39,157 bases of DNA from Sulfidibacterium sp964473395 (GCA_964473395.1 CAYYOW010000011.1:1-39157); one strand, 5' to 3'; counted from the first letter of the stretch, positions 8,799 through 17,338 are shown. Notes: generated by a model not told the origin, from the letters alone. Program-made: numbers and translations.

Positions 8799-9920
8799 AT
8801 GAAAAAAACACTAAAACTTCCGCTCATTCTTCGGCTCACGGTAGTACTACTGTTTTTGTGGCTTGCCTATTTTATTTTGACAGAATTTCGTAATTACCTT
8901 TATCCTATAACTTTAGGGGGGCTTTTTGCCTATCTGCTCTTTCCCATAGCAAGCTATCTCGAAAAACACAGCGTTCCACGAATCCTTGCCAACATCCTGA
9001 GTATCCTTTTGGGCATTGCCGTGGTTAGCGGTGTGTTTTTCTTCATTTACAAGCAGATGGGACTTTTCCTTGAAGATCTTCCGTCACTGAAGATTACAGC
9101 ATCAAAAAACATCAATTCGATTTTTAAATATTTGACGCAGTTGACAGGTGTTGAAACGCCCCAGCTGAAAGAACAATTTAAGCTCTTTGCGGGAAACCTG
9201 CTGAGTCTTAGTGGAAGCAATTTTAAAAGTACATACGGTGCCACTTTTCAAACGGTTTTTACCGTGGGCATCATGCCTGTTTATATTTTTTTCCTGCTTT
9301 TTTATCGCAATAAATTTCATAATTTTATTCTCATGGTTGTCCCTGCAGAAAAACATGCTATTGCGCAGAAAATTCTTGATGAGGTAAATCGGCTTGTGGT
9401 ACACTATATGACCGGAGTTTTTATCGTAGTATCCATACTGGTGGTTTTAAATAGTACGGGCTTCGTTATTATTGGTATGAAACACGCCCTGCTGCTCGGC
9501 GTTTTGGCAGCAATAATGAATTTTATTCCCTATTACGGCACCATTATCGGTTACATGTTCCCACTATTTATTGCTGTTTTTACTATGGGCTCGCCTCAAT
9601 ACGCTTTCCTTGTGGTTATCCAGTTTATTATTGTGCAATTTACTGAAAATAATATTCTTACACCCAACATTGTGGGAGCGCATGTGAGTATCAACCCTTT
9701 TATGATTATTCTGGCCATTACTTTTGGCGGATTTATCTGGGGATTGCCGGGGATGTTTATTGCCGTTCCCGTAGCTGCTGTTTTTCGTGTTTTGGGTGAG
9801 AACATCCCCGAACTGGCGCCCATATCCTATTTGCTTGGATCGGAAGATATGGAGGAACACAGCATTTCGCGTAAGAAACTTGCTAAAATCTTTTCTATAA
9901 AAAATAAAAATATAAAATAA
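8799..9920 (+). CDS. AI-2E/PerM family membrane permease
   Basis: The product is 373 aa with about eight membrane segments: two N-terminal pairs, a soluble stretch (about 85-140), then a conserved C-terminal bundle. The C-terminal half carries family signatures such as LGVLAAIMNFIPYYG, VQFTENNILTPNIVG and GLPGMFIAVPVAAV. The family (also called UPF0118 or PerM) includes TqsA of E. coli, implicated in autoinducer-2 export, and Na+/H+ antiporters of Bacillus. The substrate here is unknown. The stop codon overlaps the start of the Dabb gene by one base (TAATG), so the two are probably translationally coupled. Confidence 0.88.
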   Translation: MKKTLKLPLILRLTVVLLFLWLAYFILTEFRNYLYPITLGGLFAYLLFPIASYLEKHSVPRILANILSILLGIAVVSGVFFFIYKQMGLFLEDLPSLKITASKNINSIFKYLTQLTGVETPQLKEQFKLFAGNLLSLSGSNFKSTYGATFQTVFTVGIMPVYIFFLLFYRNKFHNFILMVVPAEKHAIAQKILDEVNRLVVHYMTGVFIVVSILVVLNSTGFVIIGMKHALLLGVLAAIMNFIPYYGTIIGYMFPLFIAVFTMGSPQYAFLVVIQFIIVQFTENNILTPNIVGAHVSINPFMIILAITFGGFIWGLPGMFIAVPVAAVFRVLGENIPELAPISYLLGSEDMEEHSISRKKLAKIFSIKNKNIK

Positions 9921-10216
9921 TGCTGAAACACATTGTTATGATAAAGTTCAACGCCAATCAGGATGTTGAGAAGCTTTCCGGTGAATTTAAGCAGCTTTTG
10001 GAAGCGCTTTTGTCATCGGTTGAATCGCTGAAATCTATGGAAGTCGGAAAGAATATCAGTACTAAGTCATCGGCATACCATCTGGTGCTTACTGCTCTCT
10101 TTGATGATGAATCCGGCCTGGATGCTTATCGTTCTCATCCTGATCATGTTAAAATTCTCCATCGTCTGGAAGAGACTGTCGATAAAGTAGCTGCAGTGGA
10201 CTATTTTGTCTCATAG
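9920..10216 (+). CDS. Dabb (stress-responsive A/B barrel) family protein
   Basis: This 98-aa protein starts MLKHIVMIKF and continues with the Dabb pattern (AYHLVLTALFDDESGLDAYRSHPDHVKIL). Dabb proteins form dimeric alpha/beta barrels related to heat-stable protein HS1 of plants. Bacterial members mostly have no defined reaction. It overlaps the upstream permease gene by one base and is presumably cotranscribed with it. Confidence 0.88.
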   Translation: MLKHIVMIKFNANQDVEKLSGEFKQLLEALLSSVESLKSMEVGKNISTKSSAYHLVLTALFDDESGLDAYRSHPDHVKILHRLEETVDKVAAVDYFVS

Positions 10217-10311
10217 TTTAATCCCCAACAGCTCAGTAGTTTCCAGACGTTGGTGTGCTCTTAACCTGTAATTATTCTTAATTTTACCTTTCAGTTAAAA
10301 ACAATAATAAA

Positions 10312-10899
10312 ATGGTCTTAAGAAAATCTAAAAAGTTGTTTATCAAAAACATGGTTTGCAACCGATGTAAAATGGCGGTGGAAAAAGAGTTGAACAGGTT
10401 AGATTTACATCCTGTTTCTGTTACTCTGGGCGAGGCAATAATAGAAATAGACCCTGACCCTGTAACATATGAAAAACTACGGCAAAACCTCCAGGCCATC
10501 GGCTTTGAACTGATCGACGATAAAAAAAGCCGTTTGGTAGAGCAGGTGAAAACAGAAATCATAAGCTATATACACTACGATAAAGAGGTTGAAGATTCTG
10601 TTAACTTTTCCGACCATTTATCCCACATCTTAAAATATGAATATTCGTATTTGAGCAACCTGTTTTCTTCGGTGGTAGGAACAACCATTGAAAAGTACAT
10701 TATCCTGCAGCGTATCGAAAGGGTAAAAGAATTGCTTGTTTATGGTGACCTCACTCTCAGTGAGATTGCCTGGAAGACAGGATATAGTAGTGTGCAGCAT
10801 CTTTCCAACCAGTTTAAAAAAATTATTGGCATGAGTCCGTCAGTCTATAAAAAAATGCAGATTTACAACCGCAAATCGCTTGACCAGTTAGAAAAATGA
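10312..10899 (+). CDS. AraC-family regulator with N-terminal HMA-like metal-sensing domain
   Basis: The product is 195 aa. Residues 1-65 resemble a heavy-metal-associated (HMA) domain: FIKNMVCNRCKMAVEKEL places C16 and C19 in the MxCxxC pattern of copper chaperones, followed by a beta-alpha-beta layout. Residues about 95-185 form an AraC-type double helix-turn-helix, with the second helix in LTLSEIAWKTGYSSVQHLSNQFKK followed by the GMSPSVYKK ending. This arrangement is common in Bacteroidota and suggests a Cu(I)/Ag(I)-responsive activator, which is inference. It lies 3.5 kb upstream of cusC, separated by the PAP2-GT39-GT2 genes. The 21-bp-spaced half-sites before cusC, the DUF302 gene and the HMA-like gene are typical of what AraC proteins bind, so this is the best local candidate to act there. 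Its own promoter lacks that block. Confidence 0.88.
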   Translation: MVLRKSKKLFIKNMVCNRCKMAVEKELNRLDLHPVSVTLGEAIIEIDPDPVTYEKLRQNLQAIGFELIDDKKSRLVEQVKTEIISYIHYDKEVEDSVNFSDHLSHILKYEYSYLSNLFSSVVGTTIEKYIILQRIERVKELLVYGDLTLSEIAWKTGYSSVQHLSNQFKKIIGMSPSVYKKMQIYNRKSLDQLEK

Positions 10900-10969
10900 T
10901 GATTGTACAGGTGCTTCTCTATGCTTTTTCTGTCTCCTGTGTCGGATTTACCCATACATCAAAATTACT

Positions 10970-10977
10970 TATTTTTG
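10970..10977 (+). promoter_or_regulatory. -7 element of the PAP2-GT39-GT2 operon
   Basis: TATTTTTG matches TAnnTTTG exactly, 75 bases before the PAP2 start codon. No strong -33 element is seen. Confidence 0.45.
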
Positions 10978-11052
10978 TGTGCTGAAAACTCAAGCGGAGA
11001 AACTGGTTTAACAAAGAGTTTTCGATAGACTCAAAAGTAACTTTTTCAACAC

Positions 11053-11712
11053 ATGATAAAACTTATCAAGGCAAATGCTTTTGTTCTCGGGGTTTTTGCC
11101 CTTCTTTGGATAGGTGGCCTGTTTTTGGTGGCTTTTTATACGAAAGCTGACTTGCATCTTATTATAAATCGATGGCATTCAAATTTCTTTGATGGGTTTT
11201 TTAAATATTTTACATGGCTTGGAAATGGATGGATGATATTTTTACTTGCCTTGTTATTTTTGTTTGGCCAGATTAGACATACCGTCATTTTTCTTATTGG
11301 AAACCTGTTGATTACAATATTTGTACAGGTGGGGAAACATTTGATCTTTCCGGCTGCCCTGCGTCCGGTTGCTTACTTTAAAGGGGTACACGCAATGCAC
11401 CTTGTGGATGGTGTGGCCATGCATGCTTATAATAGTTTCCCATCCGGTCATTCAGCAACGGCTTTTGGCATTTTTATCATACTTATTTTCATGACCGGAA
11501 ACCGGGGATTGAAATTTCTATGGCTTTTGGTTGCACTGCTTACGGCTTTTTCACGTGTTTACCTTTCCCAACATTTTATGATAGATATCTTGGCGGGAGC
11601 TCTCATTGGAACCCTTGTCATGCTTTTTACCATTTATTATTTTAATCGTTATTTTCCAGACTGCTGCAATTATTCGGTAGCATATCGTTTGTCTCATAAA
11701 AAGAAAGTATGA
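11053..11712 (+). CDS. PAP2-superfamily membrane phosphatase
   Basis: The product is 219 aa with about six membrane segments. The three phosphatase motifs are present: KHLIFPAALRP (motif 1, K...RP), FPSGHSATAFG (motif 2, PSGH) and SRVYLSQHFMIDI (motif 3, SR...H...D). Such enzymes remove phosphate from lipid phosphates, such as undecaprenyl pyrophosphate, lipid A or phosphatidate, at the outer face of the inner membrane. Which substrate applies is not visible. The gene overlaps the GT39 gene by four bases (ATGA), so they form a tight operon, and the setting suggests envelope glycolipid work. Confidence 0.9.
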   Translation: MIKLIKANAFVLGVFALLWIGGLFLVAFYTKADLHLIINRWHSNFFDGFFKYFTWLGNGWMIFLLALLFLFGQIRHTVIFLIGNLLITIFVQVGKHLIFPAALRPVAYFKGVHAMHLVDGVAMHAYNSFPSGHSATAFGIFIILIFMTGNRGLKFLWLLVALLTAFSRVYLSQHFMIDILAGALIGTLVMLFTIYYFNRYFPDCCNYSVAYRLSHKKKV

Positions 11713-13382
11713 AACGAAAGCATATAGACTTGTTATTTATTGCACTTGCAGCCGGCCTTTTGTTTGTGCCGTTTTTGGGTGGTGTACATTTGTTTGACTG
11801 GGACGAAATTAACTTTGCCGAATCAGCACGCGAGATGTTACAGACGCACGACTTTTTGACTGTCCAGATTAATTATATACCTTTTTGGGAGAAACCACCT
11901 CTTTTTATCTGGATGCAGGTGCTTTCGATGAAACTGTTTGGTGTGAACGAATTTGCCGCCCGTTTTCCGGATGCAATGGCTGGCGTGGTTACGCTCATGG
12001 TGTTGTATCTGATAGGGGAGAAGTTGTTCAGCCGTCGTTTTGGACTTATATGGGTGTTGGTGTATGCCGGCTCCATTTTGCCACAACTATACTTCCGGTC
12101 GGGAATTATTGATCCTTGGTTCAACTTGTTTATTTTTCTCGGAATCTATTTTATGATGTTGTACCTTACCTCAAATCATAATAGAAAAGAAATCTGGTAT
12201 GTTTTTTTGTCGGCGGCCTCTATTGGCCTCGCCATTATGACGAAAGGGCCGGTCGGCCTGCTTATCTTCCTGCTTTCGCTCACCGTTTGGCTCATTCTGA
12301 GTAGTTCATGGAAAAAGGTTTTAAACTTGCGTTTCCTGTTGATTTACGGAATTACGTTATTGGTTGTGGGTGGTTTTTGGTTTATTCTTCAGATTGCTGA
12401 TGGCCGTGCTTCACTCATCATGGATTTCATTCAATATCAGATTCGCCTCTTCTCACAAAAAGATGCCGGGCATGGCGGATTTCTCTTTTACCATTTTGTG
12501 GTCCTCTTTTTCGGTGTTTTCCCGGCTTCTGTCTTTATGCTTGCAGCCTTCCGCAAATTTACTGATACAACAGCTGAACAAAAGCTTTTTCGCCGCTGGA
12601 TGATGATTAGCTTTTGGGTGGTGCTGATTCTTTTCACCATTGTGAAAACTAAAATTGTACACTACTCCTCTTTTTGCTATTTCCCCATTACCTTTTTTGC
12701 AACCTACGTTATTGTCAAAATGATAAAAAAGGAGTTACAGTTTCCGGCCTGGCTTAAAGCAACACTTATTACTGTGGCTACTTTTGAGGGGATGTTGTTC
12801 GTTGTTCTACAGCTATTTATCTATTTTAAAGAACATATTATTGCCAAAGGCTGGATTCACGATCCTTTTGCCGTAGGCAACCTGCAAGCGAACGTCCACT
12901 GGTCGGGCTTTGAATTCTTACTGGGTGTACTTTTGTTAGCAGGGGTTGTGATTCCCATTGTTGTTTTTCGGAGAAATATTCTTCGGATGATAATAGCGAT
13001 ATTTATGACAACATTGATATTCACCACGTTATCCGTCTTCATCATTACTCCTAAGGTGGAAGGCTATTCGCAAGATGCGGCCATTGACTTCTATGCCAAC
13101 CATGCCGGAGAAAACGCCTATATCGATGTGTGGGGGTTTAAAAGCTACGCACAGTATTTCTATTTTCGAAAAAAACCGCCGCAGGCTTTTCCCCGTGTCA
13201 GCATGCGGCAGAAGCTGAGTGGTGAGATATCCAAACCGGTTTATGTGGTGACCAAGATTACAGGTAAAACAACATTTCAAAAGCGATATCATGCTTTCCG
13301 GCTGCTTTATGAAAAAAATGGATTTGCATTTTTTAAGCGGGAACCTAATTCAGGAATAAAAAAATCACAAATAGATGATTGA
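11709..13382 (+). CDS. ArnT-like GT39 glycosyltransferase
   Basis: The product is 557 aa with roughly 11-12 membrane segments. It belongs to the GT-C fold (family 39; ArnT and protein-mannosyltransferase relatives). The first periplasmic loop carries the expected acidic motif (DWDEINFAESAREML) and EKPPL, followed by FGVNEFAARFPDA. These enzymes take a sugar from a polyprenyl-phosphate donor and transfer it on the periplasmic side, to lipid A in the case of ArnT. It overlaps PAP2 upstream and the GT2 gene downstream by eight bases. The GT2 would make the lipid-linked sugar that this protein uses. The acceptor is unknown. Confidence 0.88.
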   Translation: MKRKHIDLLFIALAAGLLFVPFLGGVHLFDWDEINFAESAREMLQTHDFLTVQINYIPFWEKPPLFIWMQVLSMKLFGVNEFAARFPDAMAGVVTLMVLYLIGEKLFSRRFGLIWVLVYAGSILPQLYFRSGIIDPWFNLFIFLGIYFMMLYLTSNHNRKEIWYVFLSAASIGLAIMTKGPVGLLIFLLSLTVWLILSSSWKKVLNLRFLLIYGITLLVVGGFWFILQIADGRASLIMDFIQYQIRLFSQKDAGHGGFLFYHFVVLFFGVFPASVFMLAAFRKFTDTTAEQKLFRRWMMISFWVVLILFTIVKTKIVHYSSFCYFPITFFATYVIVKMIKKELQFPAWLKATLITVATFEGMLFVVLQLFIYFKEHIIAKGWIHDPFAVGNLQANVHWSGFEFLLGVLLLAGVVIPIVVFRRNILRMIIAIFMTTLIFTTLSVFIITPKVEGYSQDAAIDFYANHAGENAYIDVWGFKSYAQYFYFRKKPPQAFPRVSMRQKLSGEISKPVYVVTKITGKTTFQKRYHAFRLLYEKNGFAFFKREPNSGIKKSQIDD

Positions 13383-14139
13383 TAGCAAAAAGATAGTTGT
13401 TGTGCTACCGGCCTACAATGCAGCTTCAACTTTGGAGAAGACATACCTGGAAATTCCTTTCGACATAGTGGATGGCGTAATTCTCGTGGACGACCACAGC
13501 AACGATGAAACATTGAAGGTAGCCGCAGAACTGGGTATTCGTCATATTATAGAACATGAGGAAAACAAAGGCTACGGTGGCAACCAAAAGAGTTGTTACG
13601 ACAAAGCGTTGTCGCTCGGTGCCGACATTGTCGTTATGCTACATCCCGATTATCAATATACACCCAGGCTTATTCATTCCATGTGCTATCTTATTGCTAA
13701 CGGTGTTTACGATGTAGTGATTGGTTCGCGGATTCTTGGGAAAGGAGCCCTGAAAGGAGGGATGCCCTGGTATAAATATGTTGCTAACCGCGGGCTTACA
13801 CTTTTTCAGAATCTGGTAATGAACCAAAAGCTTTCGGAATACCATACCGGTTATCGGGCATTTTCTGCCCGTATTTTAAAAAGCATTCCTTACAAGAATT
13901 GTAGTGATGATTTTGTGTTTGATAATGAGATGCTTGCACAGATCTTTTACGCCGGCTGGGAGATTGCCGAGATTACCTGTCCGACCAAATATTTTGAAGA
14001 AGCCTCTTCCATTAACCTCAGCCGCAGTACAATTTACGGCCTGGGTGTTTTGAAGGTTTCACTTATGTATTTTTTCCAAAAAGCCCACCTCGGAAACTTT
14101 AATATCTTCAAAGGGATCTTGCCCCGGACAGAAGATTGA
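13375..14139 (+). CDS. GT2 glycosyltransferase (polyprenyl-phosphate sugar synthase type)
   Basis: The 254-aa protein has a GT-A fold. VVLPAYNAASTL is at the N-terminus, VDDHSND provides the nucleotide-sugar aspartates, and HPDYQY stands where DxD/DADLQ occurs in dolichol-phosphate mannose synthases. The later EYHTGYRAFS and SDDFVFDNEM segments are typical of this subgroup. No C-terminal membrane segments are present, so it is a soluble or peripheral enzyme. It probably charges polyprenyl phosphate with a sugar for the adjacent GT39 enzyme. It is the last gene of the PAP2-GT39-GT2 operon. The next 107 bases lead into the regulatory region of the cus operon, and no strong terminator is seen in between. 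Confidence 0.9.
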   Translation: MIDSKKIVVVLPAYNAASTLEKTYLEIPFDIVDGVILVDDHSNDETLKVAAELGIRHIIEHEENKGYGGNQKSCYDKALSLGADIVVMLHPDYQYTPRLIHSMCYLIANGVYDVVIGSRILGKGALKGGMPWYKYVANRGLTLFQNLVMNQKLSEYHTGYRAFSARILKSIPYKNCSDDFVFDNEMLAQIFYAGWEIAEITCPTKYFEEASSINLSRSTIYGLGVLKVSLMYFFQKAHLGNFNIFKGILPRTED

Positions 14140-14246
14140 TTCTTTTCCTAAACTTTCTAAATGGGTTTTTCTAAACCTATTCGCGTTGTAAACGTTGATT
14201 AATCAAGTGTTTGCTGCAATCTTATTGCCCTGCCGTACAAAAATCC

Positions 14247-14302
14247 TGTAACTCTTTTTTGAAATTGTGTAACAGCAGCCCAAGGGTACCTATATATTTT
14301 TG
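14247..14302 (+). promoter_or_regulatory. putative metal-regulon operator and promoter, copy 1 (cusCBA)
   Basis: Two direct TGTAAC half-sites start at 14247 and 14268, exactly 21 bp (two helical turns) apart. AATTG precedes the second. A 21-base spacer separates the second half-site from TATTTTTG (14295-14302), an exact TAnnTTTG. The same block with identical geometry recurs at 21164 and 21789. The downstream half-site occupies the -33 position, as expected for an activator-dependent promoter. Confidence 0.65.
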
Positions 14303-14417
14303 CACCATTAATTAGAGGGAACTTTCTTTGGGTACAATTACAATCCGCAATAAGACTGGTTTCTTCATAATTCATAAATAATTTAATATATTTGTTTAAT
14401 CATAACATAACCAAAGA

Positions 14418-14442
14418 GTTGTATTAGTAGATTTAATACAAC
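14418..14442 (+). promoter_or_regulatory. inverted repeat in the cusC leader
   Basis: GTTGTATTA (14418-14426) and TAATACAAC (14434-14442) form a perfect 9-bp inverted repeat with a 7-base centre, ending ten bases before the ATG. It follows the second -7 match (14387-14394) by 23 bases, so it could be a dimeric repressor site over the transcription start region or an RNA hairpin near the ribosome-binding site. No T-run follows. Confidence 0.5.
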
Positions 14443-14452
14443 CATAATCAAA

Positions 14453-15730
14453 ATGCGTAACATGAAAACAAAAACATTGCTGTTTCTAATGACCCTTCTG
14501 CTTTTAGGAGGTGTACTCCCGGCTCAAAATACCGGGACGCTGCAGGCTTTGGTGAGGCAGGCCGTTGAGGTCAATCCGAAAATCAAAACATTGCAGGCAA
14601 AATTGAATATGGCCAGGGAAAACATTTCCATTGGAACCCATCTTCCCGACCCAGTTTTTTCTGTCGGGTTGCTTAATGTACCCGTCAACTCATTTTCGTT
14701 CCGGCAGGAAGCCATGACTGGTACTGCACTGAACCTAACGCAGGCCATTCCGTTTCCCGGTGCACTGAAGGCAAAAGCCGAAGTGAAATCCATGGATACT
14801 CTGATTGTAAAACAGGAAGTTGCAGACCTTAAAAATCAGATTGCACAGCAAATGGCTATCCTTTACTACACTCTCCAGGAGAAACGCCGTGAAATTATTT
14901 TGGCAAAGGAAAGTGTAAATTTACTGAAACAGGTTTCGCTGGTAGCCAAACGAAAATTTGAAGTAGGTACTGCCAGCCTCGAAAATATTGTGCAGGTGGA
15001 GGTACAGATTACACATGTAAAAGACAAAATTGAAGCACTGAAAGGAAGTGTACAGTCGATGCAGGCACAAATTAATGCTTATTTGTTGCGCGATGGCCGT
15101 ATAGCTATTCCTACGCCAAAGATCAGGCCTATTAGCCATGAAATTTTTGTTACCGACACCTTGTTGAAACTTGCCGCACTCAACCGTCCGCTATTAAAAG
15201 GGATAAAACTGTACCAAAGCAAGGCAGTGTTACAGCAAAAAGAGGCCGAACAAAAATATTATCCTAATTTTAAAGTGGGAATGCAATATACGCTGCGGAG
15301 TCAAAATAAGGCCACCGGAATTAATTATCCCAATTTTCTCGGTGTTGTTGTAGGAGTCAGCATTCCGCTGGGCTATGGTGGAAGCATAAAAGCCGCAGTT
15401 AACAAAACGCGTTACCTTCAGGATTTCTACGGTCAACAGTTCCATTCTTCTCTGCAAATTCTGCAACAGGCATTTGGAAAAATTAATGCCAAAATCGATG
15501 AATTACGTAGCCGTGAAGAGCTTTTGGAGAAAACCCTGCTACCACAAACCTTACAGACCTATCAGGCTGCCATGGCAGATTATCAGGTGAATAAAATAGA
15601 TTTTGTAAACGTTATTAAGGCGGAAGACGATATTTTGAAAATAAAGACTGAGCTGGCGAAGCTGAGAACTAACTATACAATACAGGTTGCACAGCTGGAA
15701 TTCCTGACTGGTTCAAGGTTAACATATTAA
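14453..15730 (+). CDS. cusC: CusC-like outer-membrane factor (TolC family)
   Basis: The product is 425 aa (422 if it starts at the in-frame ATG at 14462, which begins the signal peptide MKTKTLLFLMTLLLLGG). It has two outer-membrane efflux repeats, rich in long coiled-coil helices, that form the trimeric TolC-type channel and periplasmic tunnel. The sequence around LNMARENISIGTHLPDPVFS and KRKFEVGTASLENIVQVE is typical of the heavy-metal branch. It has a plain signal peptide rather than a lipobox. It is the first gene of the cusC-cusB-cusA operon, 24 bases ahead of cusB, and would form the exit duct of the Cu(I)/Ag(I) pump. Confidence 0.88.
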   Translation: MRNMKTKTLLFLMTLLLLGGVLPAQNTGTLQALVRQAVEVNPKIKTLQAKLNMARENISIGTHLPDPVFSVGLLNVPVNSFSFRQEAMTGTALNLTQAIPFPGALKAKAEVKSMDTLIVKQEVADLKNQIAQQMAILYYTLQEKRREIILAKESVNLLKQVSLVAKRKFEVGTASLENIVQVEVQITHVKDKIEALKGSVQSMQAQINAYLLRDGRIAIPTPKIRPISHEIFVTDTLLKLAALNRPLLKGIKLYQSKAVLQQKEAEQKYYPNFKVGMQYTLRSQNKATGINYPNFLGVVVGVSIPLGYGGSIKAAVNKTRYLQDFYGQQFHSSLQILQQAFGKINAKIDELRSREELLEKTLLPQTLQTYQAAMADYQVNKIDFVNVIKAEDDILKIKTELAKLRTNYTIQVAQLEFLTGSRLTY

Positions 15731-15754
15731 TTGAAAAAACAAAAGTAAACAAAC

Positions 15755-17143
15755 ATGAATAAGAAAATTTTTATCTACACAGCTTTAATAGTAATCGGTG
15801 CTGCACTTGGCGTCGGCGGATACTATTTTTATGCGGGAGAAACCTTGAAACAAGATGCTTCTTCCTCAAAAAGTGAAACAAACCAAAAGTCAGGCAAAAC
15901 AAAAAAAAGAAAGGTCTTGTTCTGGCGTGCTCCCATGAATCCCAATGAGATACATGATGCTCCGGGCAAATCTTCTATGGGAATGGAATTAATTCCTGTA
16001 TATGCAGATGCTTCCGGCCAGTCCGGCGCTGTCTCCATAAGCCCTGTTATGATACAGGATATGAACGTAAAAGTTGCAGTGGTCAAATCAGGTGAGTTAA
16101 ATGCTGAAGTCTTGACTAACGGAATTATTCAGCCTGATGAGCAAAAGGAATATGTAGCTACCACCAAAATTGGTGGCTGGATTGATAAAATGTACATTAA
16201 TTACACCGGTCAAAAAGTCCACAAGGGTGATAAGTTAATTAAGATTTACTCCCCTGAACTGGTAGCAGCGCAAGAGGAATATCTGACGGCACTGGCCTAC
16301 GATAATGCTATGAAGACATCCGGAGCAAGGAGTAACTTAACAAAAAATGCTATTCGGAAATTACAACTGCTTGATGTTTCAAATACTGAAATTCAACATC
16401 TGAAAAAGACAAAACAAGTAAGAAAGTACATTATCCTAACCGCTCCTTTTGATGGAACCGTTTTGTATAAAGGGGTTGAAGAAGGAGCCAAAATCAACCG
16501 CGGAACACCATTGCTAAAGATTGCAGACCTGAGTAATTTGTGGATCCTCGCCGATATTTACGAGTACGAATTATACAAAATCGGGCTGGGTGATCATGCC
16601 CAAGTAACGTTTGACTTCCTGCCGGGTAAAAGCTATGATGGAAAAGTTTCGTTTGTTTATCCTACGCTTGATACTAAAACGCGTACCATTAAGGTGCGTA
16701 TTGACGTTCCTAACCCTAATGGTGAGCTTAAGCCTGGAATGTTTGCCAAGGTCAAAATCAAAGGCAAGAGCTTTGGCGTACGCCCTCTCGTTCCTGAGCA
16801 GGCTATATTGCGCAGCGGACAGGTAAATACGGTTATTATTGCTTTGGGCGGTGGAAAATTTAAACCCGCGCAAATTAAACTGGGTGCATACTCCAACGGC
16901 CTTTACCAGGTGCTGAGTGGCTTGCGTACAGGAACACGTATTGTAACTTCAGCACAATTTCTCATTGATTCCGAGTCAAACTTGCGAGCTGCCTTGAGTG
17001 TCTTTACCAAGGCTAAAAAAGTGGCTCCTGCCAAGGGGAAGAAAAAGGACATGAAGGGTATGGATATGTCAAAAACGGCAGGTAAGAAGGCTAAAACGAA
17101 CAATGATAAGAAGTCAGGGCCTAACAAGAAAGGAAGCCGTTAA
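15755..17143 (+). CDS. cusB: CusB-like periplasmic adaptor of the RND metal pump
   Basis: The 462-aa protein has an N-terminal membrane anchor (IYTALIVIGAALGVGGYYFYAG). A degenerate heavy-metal-binding module follows (about residues 52-85): RAPMNPNEIHDAPGKSSMGM, where Met residues replace the Cys pairs of related modules. Then come the usual barrel-sandwich, helical hairpin and beta-barrel domains (GGWIDKMYINYTGQKVHKGD, LTAPFDGTVLYKGVEEGA, DLSNLWILADIYEYEL). The last 35 residues form an unusual Lys-rich tail containing MKGMDMSKTAG. CusB adaptors bind Cu(I) or Ag(I) through methionines and hand it to CusA. It lies between cusC and cusA. Confidence 0.9.
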   Translation: MNKKIFIYTALIVIGAALGVGGYYFYAGETLKQDASSSKSETNQKSGKTKKRKVLFWRAPMNPNEIHDAPGKSSMGMELIPVYADASGQSGAVSISPVMIQDMNVKVAVVKSGELNAEVLTNGIIQPDEQKEYVATTKIGGWIDKMYINYTGQKVHKGDKLIKIYSPELVAAQEEYLTALAYDNAMKTSGARSNLTKNAIRKLQLLDVSNTEIQHLKKTKQVRKYIILTAPFDGTVLYKGVEEGAKINRGTPLLKIADLSNLWILADIYEYELYKIGLGDHAQVTFDFLPGKSYDGKVSFVYPTLDTKTRTIKVRIDVPNPNGELKPGMFAKVKIKGKSFGVRPLVPEQAILRSGQVNTVIIALGGGKFKPAQIKLGAYSNGLYQVLSGLRTGTRIVTSAQFLIDSESNLRAALSVFTKAKKVAPAKGKKKDMKGMDMSKTAGKKAKTNNDKKSGPNKKGSR

Positions 17144-17192
17144 CTTGAAAGCCATTGACAAAAGCGAAGCTATCAAACATCAGAAAGGTGTT

Positions 17193-17324
17193 ATGGATTG
17201 GGTTTTAAAGATTTACAATCCGGGTACTTATTCCGTTTGGAACATGAAACTTCGCAAAATACGTGTTGATTATCCAGAAGATAATCTGAAAAACACGGGC
17301 TCTCTTATAATTAAACTCAAATAA
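17193..17324 (+). CDS. possible small protein between cusB and cusA
   Basis: A 195-base gap separates cusB from cusA. Inside it, an ATG at 17193 preceded by AGAAAGGTG opens a 43-codon frame (MDWVLKIYNPGTYSVWNMKL...) that stops 14 bases before cusA. The frame is open upstream as well, back into the end of cusB. The peptide has three aromatic residues in its first half and a basic middle, with no signal peptide or membrane segment. I do not recognise it. It may be a real small gene, or simply spacer. Confidence 0.35.
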   Translation: MDWVLKIYNPGTYSVWNMKLRKIRVDYPEDNLKNTGSLIIKLK

Positions 17325-17338
17325 AAAAAGGAGATAAA

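Larger units (their letters stand above)
14140..14452 (+). promoter_or_regulatory. regulatory region upstream of cusC
   Basis: This 313-base gene-free region holds the putative metal operator (14247-14273), its -7 element (14295-14302), a second -7 match (TATATTTG, 14387-14394) and a perfect 9-bp inverted repeat (14418-14442) just before the start codon. The first three are on the strand of cusC. The leader from the first promoter would be about 145 bases long. Confidence 0.65.
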
